Shown here piece after piece: positions 55,862-64,000 of a DNA stretch of 64,000 nucleotides (positions are counted from its first letter, which is position 1; the number at the start of each line of letters is the position of its first letter). The notes below the pieces were generated by a model. It saw only the letters and a list, made by a program, of their open reading frames with translations, did not search any database and had not been told where the DNA came from. Origin of the DNA: Pseudomonas sp. B21-015 (GTDB taxonomy: Bacteria > Pseudomonadota > Gammaproteobacteria > Pseudomonadales > Pseudomonadaceae); assembly GCF_024749285.1 (NCBI RefSeq), contig NZ_CP087196.1, positions 1,116,001-1,180,000 on the forward strand. The letters run 5' to 3'. Made by a program: the position numbers and the translations under genes.

Positions 55862-57217
55862 ATGACGACTCGTACCCGTATCCTCACCGGCATCACCACC
55901 ACCGGCACGCCGCATCTGGGCAACTACGCCGGCGCCATCCGTCCGGCGATCGTTGCCAGCCGTGACAGCAATGCCGATTCGTTCTACTTCCTGGCCGACT
56001 ACCACGCCCTGATCAAATGCGATGACCCGCTGCGCATCCAGCGCTCGCGTCTGGAAATCGCCGCGACCTGGCTGGCCGGTGGCCTGGACGTGGACCGCGT
56101 GACCTTCTATCGCCAGTCCGACATCCCGGAAATCCCTGAACTGACCTGGCTGCTGACCTGCGTGGCCGCCAAGGGCCTGCTCAACCGCGCCCACGCCTAC
56201 AAGGCGTCGGTGGACAAGAACGTCGAGACCGGCGAAGACCCGGATGCGGGCATCACCATGGGCTTGTACAGCTACCCGGTGTTGATGGCGGCGGACATCC
56301 TGATGTTCAACGCTCACAAGGTGCCGGTCGGCCGTGACCAGATCCAGCACGTGGAAATGGCCCGGGACATCGGCCAGCGCTTCAACCACTTGTTCGGTCA
56401 GGGCAAAGAGTTCTTCACCATGCCTGAAGCGTTGATCGAGGAGAGCGTGGCCACCTTGCCGGGCCTCGACGGTCGCAAGATGTCGAAGAGCTACGACAAC
56501 ACCATTCCGTTGTTCAGCAGCGCCAAAGAAATGAAGGACGCGATTTCGCGGATCGTGACCGACTCCCGGGCTCCGGGCGAAGCGAAGGATCCGGATAACT
56601 CGCACCTGTTCACCCTGTTCCAGGCGTTCGCCACCCCGGCGCAGGCCGACGAATTCCGCAGCGAACTGTTGCAGGGCCTGGGTTGGGGCGAGGCGAAAAA
56701 TCGTCTGTTCCAGTTGCTGGATAGCGAATTGGGCGAATCCCGTGAGCGTTATCACCAGTTGATCGAGCGCCCGGCGGATCTGGAAGACATTCTGCAGATC
56801 GGCGCCAAAAAGGCCCGCTCGGTGGCGACACCGTTCCTCCACGAACTGCGCGAGGCGGTCGGCCTGCGTTCTTTCGTCGCCCAGACCCAAGTCGCGGCCA
56901 CTACCAAGAAGAAAGCTGCGAAAGCCGCGCGCTTTGTCAGCTTCCGCGAAGATGACGGCAGTTTCCGCTTCCGTCTGCTGGCCGCCGATGGCGAACAACT
57001 GCTGCTGTCGCGCAACTTCGCCGACGGCAAAACCGCAGGGCAAGTGACCAAGCAGCTGCAATCCGGTCAGCCGCTGGACGTGCGCAGCGAAGACCTGAGC
57101 TTCAGTGTCTGGCTGGAAGGCGAGTGTGTTGCCGACAGCCCGGCCTTCGCCGACAGCGCTGTTCGCGATGCTGCCATCGACGCGTTGCGGGTTGCGCTGA
57201 CCCCGGTTCAGGAATAA
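55862..57217 (+). CDS. trpS: Tryptophanyl-tRNA synthetase with C-terminal extension
   Basis: This class I synthetase charges tRNA-Trp. It has the HIGH-like TPHLGNYAGAIR and the KMSKS motif GRKMSKSYDN. At 451 residues it is about 115 longer than the E. coli enzyme. The extra C-terminal part (from about residue 353: FVSFREDDGSFRFRLLAADG) resembles a DUF1508/YegP-type module; the same extension is present, from memory, in P. aeruginosa TrpS. ATG 55862; a TTG at 55838 is in frame but lacks support. A terminator follows at 57257-57288. Confidence 0.93.
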   Translation: MTTRTRILTGITTTGTPHLGNYAGAIRPAIVASRDSNADSFYFLADYHALIKCDDPLRIQRSRLEIAATWLAGGLDVDRVTFYRQSDIPEIPELTWLLTCVAAKGLLNRAHAYKASVDKNVETGEDPDAGITMGLYSYPVLMAADILMFNAHKVPVGRDQIQHVEMARDIGQRFNHLFGQGKEFFTMPEALIEESVATLPGLDGRKMSKSYDNTIPLFSSAKEMKDAISRIVTDSRAPGEAKDPDNSHLFTLFQAFATPAQADEFRSELLQGLGWGEAKNRLFQLLDSELGESRERYHQLIERPADLEDILQIGAKKARSVATPFLHELREAVGLRSFVAQTQVAATTKKKAAKAARFVSFREDDGSFRFRLLAADGEQLLLSRNFADGKTAGQVTKQLQSGQPLDVRSEDLSFSVWLEGECVADSPAFADSAVRDAAIDALRVALTPVQE

Positions 57218-57256
57218 TCAACGGCCCGGTCCGACCAAGGGCCGATTGCCATTCCC

Positions 57257-57288
57257 ACGGGCCGTCGCTACAGTGACGGCCCGTTTTT
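57257..57288 (+). terminator. Intrinsic terminator of trpS
   Basis: ACGGGCCGTC-GCTACAGT-GACGGCCCGT is a 10-bp stem followed by TTTTTGTT. Confidence 0.88.
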
Positions 57289-57307
57289 GTTGCCTTGCTA
57301 ACGAATT

Positions 57308-58402
57308 ATGACGCCCCTAGAACGATATCAAGCTGATCTGAAACGCCCGGAATTCTTCCATGACGCCGCGCAGGAAACCGCCGTGCGCCATTTGCAGCGT
57401 CTGTACGACGATCTGGTCGCGGCCTCGCAGAACAAACCGGGCCTGCTCGGCAAACTGTTTGGCAAGAAAGACCAGATGCCGGTCAAGGGCCTGTACTTCT
57501 GGGGCGGCGTTGGTCGCGGCAAGACTTACCTGGTCGACACCTTTTTCGAAGCCTTGCCGTTCAAGGAAAAGACTCGCACTCACTTCCACCGCTTCATGAA
57601 GCGCGTGCACGAAGAGATGAAGACCCTGGGCGGCGAGAAAAACCCGCTGACTATCATCGCCAAGCGCTTCTCCGACGAGTCGCGAGTGATTTGTTTCGAT
57701 GAGTTCTTCGTCTCCGACATCACCGACGCCATGATCCTTGGCACGTTGATGGAAGAACTGTTCAAGAACGGCGTGACCCTGGTCGCGACCTCGAACATCG
57801 TGCCGGACGGTCTGTACAAGGACGGCTTGCAACGTGCGCGCTTCCTGCCGGCCATTGCGCTGATCAAGCAGAACACCGAGATCGTCAACGTCGACAGTGG
57901 CGTCGATTACCGTCTGCGTCACCTCGAGCAAGCGGAGCTGTTCCACTTCCCGCTGGATGCAGCCGCCCAGGAAAGCCTGCGCAAGAGCTTCCGCGCCTTG
58001 ACGCCGGAATGTACGGCAGCCATCGAGAACGATGTGCTGGTGATCGAGAACCGTGAAATCCGTGCCGTGCGCACCTGCGATGACGTGGCCTGGTTCGACT
58101 TCCGCGAACTCTGTGACGGCCCGCGCAGCCAGAACGATTACATCGAGCTGGGCAAGATTTTCCACGCCGTGTTGCTCAGTGATGTCGAGCAGATGAGCGT
58201 CACCACCGACGACATCGCCCGACGCTTTATCAACATGGTCGACGAGTTCTACGACCGCAACGTGAAGCTGATCATTTCTGCCGAAGTCGAGCTCAAAGAC
58301 CTCTATACCGGCGGTCGTTTGAACTTCGAGTTCCAGCGCACCCTCAGCCGCCTGCTGGAAATGCAGTCGCATGAGTTTCTGTCCAGGGCGCACAAGCCAT
58401 AG
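57308..58402 (+). CDS. zapE: Cell division ATPase ZapE (AFG1-like)
   Basis: This is a 364-residue AAA-type ATPase with the Walker A motif LYFWGGVGRGKTYLVD and the Walker B segment VICFDEFFVSDITDAMI. ZapE acts on FtsZ rings during constriction under stress in E. coli. The PA4438 homologue follows trpS in the same way. A compact terminator (58422-58449) ends it. Confidence 0.93.
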   Translation: MTPLERYQADLKRPEFFHDAAQETAVRHLQRLYDDLVAASQNKPGLLGKLFGKKDQMPVKGLYFWGGVGRGKTYLVDTFFEALPFKEKTRTHFHRFMKRVHEEMKTLGGEKNPLTIIAKRFSDESRVICFDEFFVSDITDAMILGTLMEELFKNGVTLVATSNIVPDGLYKDGLQRARFLPAIALIKQNTEIVNVDSGVDYRLRHLEQAELFHFPLDAAAQESLRKSFRALTPECTAAIENDVLVIENREIRAVRTCDDVAWFDFRELCDGPRSQNDYIELGKIFHAVLLSDVEQMSVTTDDIARRFINMVDEFYDRNVKLIISAEVELKDLYTGGRLNFEFQRTLSRLLEMQSHEFLSRAHKP

Positions 58403-58421
58403 GGCTATTCGGCAAATAAGA

Positions 58422-58449
58422 AAGAGCCTGCATATGCAGGCTCTTTTTT
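58422..58449 (+). terminator. Intrinsic terminator of zapE
   Basis: AAAGAGCCTGCATATGCAGG forms the core of AAGAGCCTGCATATGCAGGC with CTCTTTTTT after it, a self-complementary 11-bp stem and a T run. Confidence 0.88.
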
Positions 58450-58484
58450 GTGCGCTGTAGAAACTGTCTGGCTCACCAAGCCCC

Positions 58485-58575
58485 CTGTGGGAGCGAGCCT
58501 GCTCGCGATTGCGGTCTGTCAGTCACTTCTTTTTTGGATGTGAGGCCGTCATCGCGAGCAGGCTCGCTCCCACAG
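58485..58575. repeat. REP-type inverted pair
   Basis: CTGTGGGAGCGAGCCTGCTC and its complement flank about 42 bases, between the convergent zapE and GlxA-type genes. Confidence 0.88.
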
Positions 58576-58595
58576 TTGATTGTTGTTCTCTAGGG

Positions 58596-59591
58596 CTATG
58601 CCGCCTGCTGAAACTGCTGCCGATACTGGTTCGGCGACAACTCCGTGTGCTGGCGGAACAGTCGCGCAAAGAAGCTCGCGTCGTCGTAACCGACTTCATA
58701 ACTGATGGTCTTGATGCTCTTGCGGCTGGCGGACAACAAGCCCTTGGCGGTTTCGATGCGCAGGCGTTGCAGGTAATGCAATGGTTTGTCGCCGGTGGCG
58801 GTCTGGAAGCGGCGCATGAAGTTGCGGATGCTCATGCCGTGTTCGCGGGCCACGTCTTCGAAGCGGAATTTGTCGGCGAAGTGTTCTTCGAGCCAATGCT
58901 GGATCTGCAGGATGATCACGTCCTGGTGCAGTTTCTGCCCGCCGAAACCGATCCGTCCCGGCGCGTAGCTGCGCTGCACTTCATAAAGAATGTCACGGGC
59001 CACGGCCTGGGCCACGTTGGCACCGCAAAAGCGCTCGATCAGGTAAATGTAGAGGTCGCAGGCCGAAGTGGTGCCGCCGGCGCAATACAGGTTGTCGGCG
59101 TCGGTCAGGTGCTTGTCCTGATTGAGTTGAACCTGTGGGAAGCGTTCGGCGAAGGCATTGAAGAATCGCCAGTACGTGGTCGCTTCCTTGCCATTGAGCA
59201 GCCCGGCTTCGGCGAGCCAGAACACCCCCGTGGCTTCGCCGCACAGCACTGCCCCGCGGGCGTGTTGTTCGCGCAGCCACGGCAGCACCTGTGGATAACG
59301 TTTGCAGAGCGTGTCGAAATCGTCCCAGAAGGCGGGAAGGATAATGACGTCGGCATTTTCCAGGCCGCCGTCCACCGGCATGATCACATCGCTGAAGCTG
59401 TTCACCGATTTGCCGTCGGGGCTGACCAACCGGGTTTCAAACGCCGGTGTCAGGCCATGGCCCAGTTGTTTGCCATAGCGCAGGCTGGCCAGATGGAAGA
59501 AATCCTTGGCTTGCATGAGGGTGGAGGCGAAAACCCGATCGATAGCCAGGATACTGACGCGCCGCAAGGGCTTGGAGACTTGGTTAGACAT
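58596..59591 (-). CDS. GlxA-type AraC regulator with DJ-1/PfpI domain
   Basis: This 331-residue protein has an N-terminal amidotransferase-like (DJ-1/PfpI) domain containing GAVLCGEATGVFWLAEAG, and a C-terminal AraC/XylS double helix-turn-helix (FEDVAREHGMSIRNFMRRFQ, then SYEVGYDDASFFARLF). It is divergent from the acyl-CoA dehydrogenase gene (145 bases), which it probably regulates. The inducer is unknown; GlxA-family members often sense amino compounds. It has the position of PA4436. Confidence 0.9.
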   Translation of the reverse strand: MSNQVSKPLRRVSILAIDRVFASTLMQAKDFFHLASLRYGKQLGHGLTPAFETRLVSPDGKSVNSFSDVIMPVDGGLENADVIILPAFWDDFDTLCKRYPQVLPWLREQHARGAVLCGEATGVFWLAEAGLLNGKEATTYWRFFNAFAERFPQVQLNQDKHLTDADNLYCAGGTTSACDLYIYLIERFCGANVAQAVARDILYEVQRSYAPGRIGFGGQKLHQDVIILQIQHWLEEHFADKFRFEDVAREHGMSIRNFMRRFQTATGDKPLHYLQRLRIETAKGLLSASRKSIKTISYEVGYDDASFFARLFRQHTELSPNQYRQQFQQAA

Positions 59592-59735
59592 AATTCAACT
59601 TTATTCTTATAGGGGAAAGTGGTCACCAGACGGCTGGATCGTCTTATTTTTTGTCGGGTGTGTCCAGTGTCCTGTATCGGAAGCGAGGCATAGTCTCTGA
59701 AGGTCAATTCCGTCTAACAAAACGACAGGTGCCCC

Positions 59736-60872
59736 ATGATCCCCAGAACCTTGTTCAGCTCCGAGCACGAACTTTTTCGCGACAGCGTGCGAACGTTTCT
59801 CGAAAAAGAGGCCGTGCCGTTCCATGGGCAATGGGAGAAACAAGGCTACATCGACCGCAAACTCTGGAATAAGGCGGGGGAGGCGGGGATGCTTTGCTCC
59901 CATCTGCCGGAAGAATACGGCGGGCTGGGGGTGGACTTTCTCTACAGCGCGGTGGTGATCGAGGAGGTCGGCCGTCTGGGGTTGACCGGGATCGGCTTTT
60001 CTCTTCATTCGGACATTGTTGCGCCTTACATCCTGCATTACGGCAGTGAAGCGCTGAAACACAAATACCTGCCCAAACTGGTGTCTGGCGAGATGGTGAC
60101 GGCCATTGCCATGACCGAGCCCGGTGCGGGTTCCGACCTGCAAGGGGTGAAAACCACTGCGATGCTGGACGGCGACGAATATGTGATCAACGGTTCGAAG
60201 ACCTTCATCACCAACGGCTTTCTGGCTGACCTGGTAATCGTCGTGGCCAAGACCGATCCGAAGGCTGGGGCGAAGGGCACCAGTTTGTTTCTGGTGGAGG
60301 CGAACACTGCGGGCTTCGCCAAAGGCAAGCGTCTGGAAAAAGTCGGCATGAAGGCTCAGGACACCTCGGAGCTGTTTTTTCAGGATGTGCGTGTGCCGAA
60401 GGAAAACCTGCTGGGCCAGGCCGGGATGGGCTTCGCTTACCTGATGCAGGAATTGCCCCAGGAGCGTCTGACAGTCGCGGTGGGTGGCTTGGCGTCAGCC
60501 GAAGCGGCGTTGCAATGGACGCTGGATTACACCCGTGAGCGCAAGGCCTTCGGCAAGGCCATCGCCGATTTCCAGAACACCCGCTTCAAACTCGCTGAAA
60601 TGGCAACCGAAATTCAGATCGGCCGGGTCTTCGTCGATCGCTGTCTGGAACTGCATCTGCAAGGCAAGCTCGACGTGCCGACAGCGGCGATGGCCAAGTA
60701 CTGGGGCACCGACCTGCAATGCAAGGTGCTCGACGAGTGCGTGCAATTGCATGGCGGTTACGGGTTCATGTGGGAATACCCGATCGCCCGGGCGTGGGCG
60801 GATGCGCGGGTGCAGCGGATTTATGCCGGGACCAACGAAATCATGAAGGAGATTATTGCGCGGTCGCTGTAA
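59736..60872 (+). CDS. Acyl-CoA dehydrogenase
   Basis: This is a 378-residue FAD enzyme with the family signatures IAMTEPGAGSDLQGVKTTA, KTFITNGFLADL and the C-terminal VQRIYAGTNEIMKEIIARSL. Catalytic Glu assignment within the Q-G-YEF-like segment is uncertain. The chain-length preference is unknown. The ATG at 59736 follows GACAGGTGCCCC. It stands alone downstream of a divergent regulator and before a REP pair, matching PA4435. Confidence 0.92.
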   Translation: MIPRTLFSSEHELFRDSVRTFLEKEAVPFHGQWEKQGYIDRKLWNKAGEAGMLCSHLPEEYGGLGVDFLYSAVVIEEVGRLGLTGIGFSLHSDIVAPYILHYGSEALKHKYLPKLVSGEMVTAIAMTEPGAGSDLQGVKTTAMLDGDEYVINGSKTFITNGFLADLVIVVAKTDPKAGAKGTSLFLVEANTAGFAKGKRLEKVGMKAQDTSELFFQDVRVPKENLLGQAGMGFAYLMQELPQERLTVAVGGLASAEAALQWTLDYTRERKAFGKAIADFQNTRFKLAEMATEIQIGRVFVDRCLELHLQGKLDVPTAAMAKYWGTDLQCKVLDECVQLHGGYGFMWEYPIARAWADARVQRIYAGTNEIMKEIIARSL

Positions 60873-60894
60873 TTTGCAGTGACTGGGCGGACGC

Positions 60895-60959
60895 CATCGC
60901 GGGCAAGCCACGCTCCCACAGGTTTGTGATTTCCTGTGGGAGCGTGGCTTGCCCGCGAT
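60895..60959. repeat. REP-type inverted pair, variant
   Basis: CATCGCGGGCAAGCCACGCT with CCCACA and its complement are separated by 15 bases. This is the AAGCC variant of the family, between convergent genes. Confidence 0.85.
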
Positions 60960-60975
60960 TGGATCTAAAGATCAA

Positions 60976-62016
60976 TCAAGGTGCGGGATTCGGCTGATCC
61001 TTGTGAATCGCCTCAATCCCCTCAAGCACTTCATCGGACAGTTTCAGATCGAAGCTGGCAATGTTGCTGTTCAGTTGCTCAAGCGTGGTGGCGCCAATGA
61101 TGTTGCTGGTCACGAACGGCTGCTGCGTGACGAACGCCAGCGCCATCTGCGCCGGATCCAGGCCGTGTTCACGGGCCAGCGCCACATAACGGCTGCACGC
61201 TGCCTCCGATTGCGGGTTGAAGTAGCGACTGAAGCGGCTGTAGAGGCTCAGGCGACCTTTGGGTGGGCGCGCGCCACCTTCGTACTTGCCCGACAGGAAG
61301 CCGAACGCCAGCGGCGAGTAGGCGAGCAAGCCGCACTGTTCGCGGATGGCGATTTCCGCCAGGCCGACTTCGAAGCTGCGATTGAGCAGGTTGTAGGGGT
61401 TCTGGATCGATACGGCGCGCGGCCAGCCACGGGCTTCGGCGAGGGCGAGGAAACGCATGGTTCCCCACGGGGTTTCGTTGGACAGGCCGATGTGGCGGAT
61501 CTTGCCGGCCTTGACCTGCTCGTCCAGCGCTTCAAGCGTGTCTTCGAGCGGGGTGAGGTTGACCTCGCTCTTGTGCTTGTAGCCCAGTTGCCCGAAGAAA
61601 TTGGTGCTGCGTTCCGGCCAGTGCAACTGATAGAGGTCGATGTAATCGGTCTGCAAGCGCTTGAGGCTGGCGTCCACGGCTTCGACGATATGCTCGCGAT
61701 TGTGCTTGAGGTTTTTGTCGCGGATGTAGTCGATGGTGTTGCCGGGGCCGGCGATCTTGCTCGCCAGGATCCAGTCGGCCCGATCGCCGCGACTTTTGAA
61801 GTAGTTGCCGATGTAGCGCTCGGTGGTGGCGTAGGTTTCGGCTTTGGGCGGCACCGGGTACATCTCGGCGGTGTCGATGAAATTGATCCCGGCGCCCTTG
61901 GCGCGTTCGATCTGGGCGAAGGCTTCAGCCTCGCTGTTTTGCTCGCCCCAGGTCATGGTGCCGAGGCAGATTGCACTCACGTTCAGATCGGTACGTCCTA
62001 GCTGGCGATAGTCCAT
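60976..62016 (-). CDS. Tas-family aldo/keto reductase
   Basis: This 346-residue NADP(H)-dependent reductase shows the catalytic tetrad: Asp in FIDTAEMYP, Tyr in the same segment, Lys in ILASKIAG and His in LYQLHWPER. The length and N-terminus (MDYRQLGRTDLNVSAICLGT) match the E. coli Tas type. An AAGGAG box lies 7 bases before ATG 62014-62016. The substrate is unknown. It corresponds to PA4434, next to the ribosomal protein genes. Confidence 0.92.
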   Translation of the reverse strand: MDYRQLGRTDLNVSAICLGTMTWGEQNSEAEAFAQIERAKGAGINFIDTAEMYPVPPKAETYATTERYIGNYFKSRGDRADWILASKIAGPGNTIDYIRDKNLKHNREHIVEAVDASLKRLQTDYIDLYQLHWPERSTNFFGQLGYKHKSEVNLTPLEDTLEALDEQVKAGKIRHIGLSNETPWGTMRFLALAEARGWPRAVSIQNPYNLLNRSFEVGLAEIAIREQCGLLAYSPLAFGFLSGKYEGGARPPKGRLSLYSRFSRYFNPQSEAACSRYVALAREHGLDPAQMALAFVTQQPFVTSNIIGATTLEQLNSNIASFDLKLSDEVLEGIEAIHKDQPNPAP

Positions 62017-62191
62017 CGGGTGCTCCTTGGGCAAAACAATCATAAAAGCAGGTTGAAATATTTTTCGCAATCTGCATAATTGCGCACCTCTTTCTGCAGT
62101 GGAAGTGATGCGCCGCCGCCGAAGAATCTTGCCGTTGAACGGACGCGCCGACCCGAGCCCCCGAAAGCGTCTGTATCCGGCTGCCTTTGAC

Positions 62192-62220
62192 TTGTCAAAG
62201 TACGCACTATTCAGTAAGAT
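62192..62220 (+). promoter_or_regulatory. Likely promoter of rplM-rpsI
   Basis: A TTGTCA -35 (62192-62197) and a TAAGAT -10 (62215-62220) are separated by exactly 17 bases, 42 bases before rplM. A second TTGACT overlaps the -35 region. Confidence 0.7.
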
Positions 62221-62261
62221 CCGCCGTCTAATTTACAGGGCGGCCCCTGAGGCTATAAAGA

Positions 62262-62690
62262 ATGAAAACTTTTACTGCTAAACCGGAAACAGTACAGCGC
62301 GACTGGTTTGTCGTCGACGCTGCAGGTCAGACCCTGGGTCGTCTGGCCACCGAAATCGCGAGCCGTCTGCGTGGCAAGCATAAAGCTGAGTACACTCCTC
62401 ACGTTGACACCGGCGATTACATCGTCGTTATCAATGCCGAGCAGATTCGTGTAACCGGTGCTAAAACCACCGACAAAATCTACTACTCCCACTCCGGTTT
62501 CCCGGGCGGCATCAAGTCGATCAACTTCGAAAAGCTGATCGCTAAAGCCCCTGAGCGCGTGATCGAGACCGCGGTCAAAGGCATGCTGCCTAAGAACCCG
62601 CTGGGTCGCGACATGTATCGTAAGCTGAAAGTCTATGCGGGCGCTGTACACCCTCATACTGCTCAGCAGCCCCAAGAACTGAAGTTTTAA
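62262..62690 (+). CDS. rplM: 50S ribosomal protein L13
   Basis: L13 is a 142-residue early-assembly protein of the large subunit. The sequence is standard ([29 protein letters not shown] end). It is cotranscribed with rpsI, which begins 14 bases later. The leader is only about 35 bases, so any autoregulation by L13 would have to act on a short RNA. Confidence 0.98.
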   Translation: MKTFTAKPETVQRDWFVVDAAGQTLGRLATEIASRLRGKHKAEYTPHVDTGDYIVVINAEQIRVTGAKTTDKIYYSHSGFPGGIKSINFEKLIAKAPERVIETAVKGMLPKNPLGRDMYRKLKVYAGAVHPHTAQQPQELKF

Positions 62691-62704
62691 CGGAATAGTT
62701 CATT

Positions 62705-63097
62705 ATGTCGGCGACTCAAAATTACGGCACTGGCCGTCGCAAGACCGCAACCGCACGCGTTTTCCTGCGTCCGGGCACTGGTAACATCTCCATCAACAAC
62801 CGTTCGCTGGATAATTTCTTCGGCCGCGAAACTGCCCGCATGGTAGTTCGTCAGCCGCTGGAATTGACTGAGACTGTCGAGAAGTTCGACATCTACGTCA
62901 CCGTGATCGGCGGTGGTGTAAGTGGTCAAGCTGGCGCGATCCGCCACGGTATCACCCGCGCTCTGATGGACTACGACGAAACTCTGCGCGGTGCTCTGCG
63001 CAAAGCCGGCTTCGTAACCCGCGATGCACGTGAAGTTGAACGTAAGAAAGTCGGTCTGCGTAAAGCGCGTAAGCGTCCGCAGTACTCGAAGCGTTAA
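62705..63097 (+). CDS. rpsI: 30S ribosomal protein S9
   Basis: S9 is a 130-residue small-subunit protein whose basic C-terminal tail ([12 protein letters not shown]) reaches the P-site tRNA. The start [20 protein letters not shown] is typical. It is followed by a strong terminator. Confidence 0.98.
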   Translation: MSATQNYGTGRRKTATARVFLRPGTGNISINNRSLDNFFGRETARMVVRQPLELTETVEKFDIYVTVIGGGVSGQAGAIRHGITRALMDYDETLRGALRKAGFVTRDAREVERKKVGLRKARKRPQYSKR

Positions 63098-63112
63098 TTC
63101 GCTTTCACGTTC

Positions 63113-63155
63113 AAAAAGAACGCCCAGTTTCCTTGCGAAGCTGGGCGTTTTTTTA
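63113..63155 (+). terminator. Intrinsic terminator of rplM-rpsI
   Basis: AACGCCCAG-TTTCCTTGCGAAG-CTGGGCGTT is followed by a run of seven T. Confidence 0.92.
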
Positions 63156-63191
63156 TGGGTGCGATTTATCAGAGAATTGCGCTGTGACAAC

Positions 63192-63218
63192 TTGCCACAT
63201 CCGCAGAGGCCCTATACT
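63192..63218 (+). promoter_or_regulatory. Possible promoter of the petABC operon
   Basis: TATACT (63213-63218) is a good -10; TTGCCA (63192-63197) lies 15 bases upstream, or CTTGCC 16. The leader to petA would be about 140 bases and AT-rich. Confidence 0.45.
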
Positions 63219-63364
63219 GCAAGGCTTGGCAGTGGAGCCTCTGGGTAATTACCTTGTCAGAATTGGGGCTTTTCATTACCATTCGGCAAAATTTTTATAA
63301 GTTCAGATTTTTACTTAGTAGACGCCTGATTTAACAGGCCACAAAGCTGATGGGAGAGGACTGA

Positions 63365-63958
63365 ATGAGCAATGACGGCGTGAATGCAGGCCGGCGTCGC
63401 TTCTTGGTAGCAGCCACATCCGTGGTGGGTGCTGCAGGAGCGGTGGGGGCTGCGGTCCCGTTCGTGGGGTCATGGTTTCCCAGTGCCAAGGCGAAAGCCG
63501 CAGGTGCACCGGTGAAAGTGAATGTCAGCAAAATCGAGCCAGGTCAGCAAATGATTGCTGAGTGGCGCGGTCAGCCGGTGTTCATCGTCCGCCGTACCGA
63601 GGAAATCCTGGGGAATCTGAAAAAGATCGAGGGCCAGTTGTCTGACCCCGCCTCCAAGAACTCTACGCAACCGACCTATGTTGACCCGCAGACGCGTTCG
63701 ATCAAGCCAGAAGTCCTGCTGCTGATCGGTATTTGCACACACCTGGGTTGCTCACCGACCTTCCGTCCGGAAGTGGCTCCTGCGGACCTGGGCAAGGATT
63801 GGGTCGGGGGGTATTTCTGCCCTTGCCACGGTTCTCACTACGATCTGGCTGGCCGCGTCTACAAGTCGCAACCCGCGCCTTTGAATCTGCCAGTTCCCCC
63901 GCATTCCTATGAGACCGATGACATCATTGTCATTGGCGTCGATACGGAGAAAGCGTGA
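63365..63958 (+). CDS. petA: Ubiquinol-cytochrome c reductase, Rieske iron-sulfur subunit
   Basis: This is the Rieske protein of the cytochrome bc1 complex, which takes an electron from ubiquinol at the Qo site. The 197-residue protein has a twin-arginine-like N-terminus (NAGRRRFLVAATS) with a membrane anchor. The two cluster-binding boxes are CTHLGCSP and CPCHGSHYD. The ATG at 63365 follows GGGAGAGGACTGA. Its stop overlaps the petB start by one base. Confidence 0.96.
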   Translation: MSNDGVNAGRRRFLVAATSVVGAAGAVGAAVPFVGSWFPSAKAKAAGAPVKVNVSKIEPGQQMIAEWRGQPVFIVRRTEEILGNLKKIEGQLSDPASKNSTQPTYVDPQTRSIKPEVLLLIGICTHLGCSPTFRPEVAPADLGKDWVGGYFCPCHGSHYDLAGRVYKSQPAPLNLPVPPHSYETDDIIVIGVDTEKA

Positions 63959-64000
63959 TGAGCAAGTTCATGGATTGGGTTGATGCGCGCTTCCCCGCGA
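63958..64000 (+). CDS. petB: Cytochrome b of the bc1 complex, N-terminal fragment
   Basis: The frame MSKFMDWVDARFPA begins at 63958 (TGATG overlap with petA) and runs off the right edge. This is the usual start of the Pseudomonas cytochrome b subunit and agrees with the petA-petB order. Only 14 codons are visible. Confidence 0.85.
   Translation, partial: MSKFMDWVDARFPA

Overview
This window reads as a chromosomal segment of a Pseudomonas of the fluorescens/putida type. The gene order hemA-prfA-prmC-moeB-murI-pagL-phrB...hemH-uraA-upp-hpt...mqo...rsmC-hprA matches, from memory, the PA4666-PA4626 block of P. aeruginosa. The right end (trpS-zapE-GlxA regulator-acyl-CoA dehydrogenase-aldo/keto reductase-rplM-rpsI-petA-petB) matches PA4439-PA4430. 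Short palindromic REP-type pairs (GTGGGAGCGAGCCTGCTCGCGA and its complement) lie in many intergenic gaps, as is usual in this group. No rRNA, tRNA, phage, IS element or CRISPR array was seen.

Layout. 1-3.9 kb: heme, translation-termination and cell-wall housekeeping genes (hemA 3' end, prfA, prmC, a MoeB-like gene, murI), packed with overlaps. 4-10.4 kb: PagL lipid A deacylase, a small YkgJ-type cysteine-cluster protein, then a light/near-UV module read on the minus strand. That module holds a TudS-DUF1722 (RudS-like) tRNA desulfidase, a LitR/PplR-type MerR regulator, a CPD photolyase, an SDR and, as a separate unit, a renalase-like flavoprotein. The two minus-strand promoters of the module share a three-part TGTACA/TTATAC operator arrangement. 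10.5-20.8 kb: TIGR01777 epimerase, hemH, uracil permease/upp, hpt, a SulP transporter, small proteins and mqo. 20.9-34 kb: YajG lipoprotein, an acyltransferase, small Cys-rich and DUF2007 proteins, a divergent SRAP (YedK-like) protein, a chemoreceptor, an M48 lipoprotein protease, a GDT1-type Mn exporter behind a yybP-ykoY riboswitch, rsmC, hprA, LysE, an AraC regulator and an MFS gene interrupted by a one-base frameshift in a T10 run.

34.2-42.6 kb is a lipid-related island: an AlkK-like acyl-CoA ligase, a DUF1302 barrel, a DUF1329 LolB-like protein and a MalT-type LuxR regulator (the order of PA3924-PA3921). 42.7-52.7 kb is one 3336-residue open frame on the minus strand. It has an N-terminal serralysin-type zinc protease, a huge array of RTX calcium-binding repeats and a type I secretion-like C-terminus. 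Its DNA is built from 1056-bp units, and a 2112-bp double unit is repeated almost without change. 52.9-64 kb returns to housekeeping genes: an MBL hydrolase, an OmpA-family lipoprotein, zapG/yhcB, an alpha/beta hydrolase, trpS, zapE, a GlxA-type regulator, an acyl-CoA dehydrogenase, an aldo/keto reductase, rplM-rpsI and the start of the cytochrome bc1 operon.

The most interesting parts are the light/near-UV module (photolyase plus a putative tRNA 4-thiouridine eraser under one LitR-like operator pattern), the protease-RTX giant with its recently duplicated DNA, and a SRAP protein lacking active-site residues conserved in the family.
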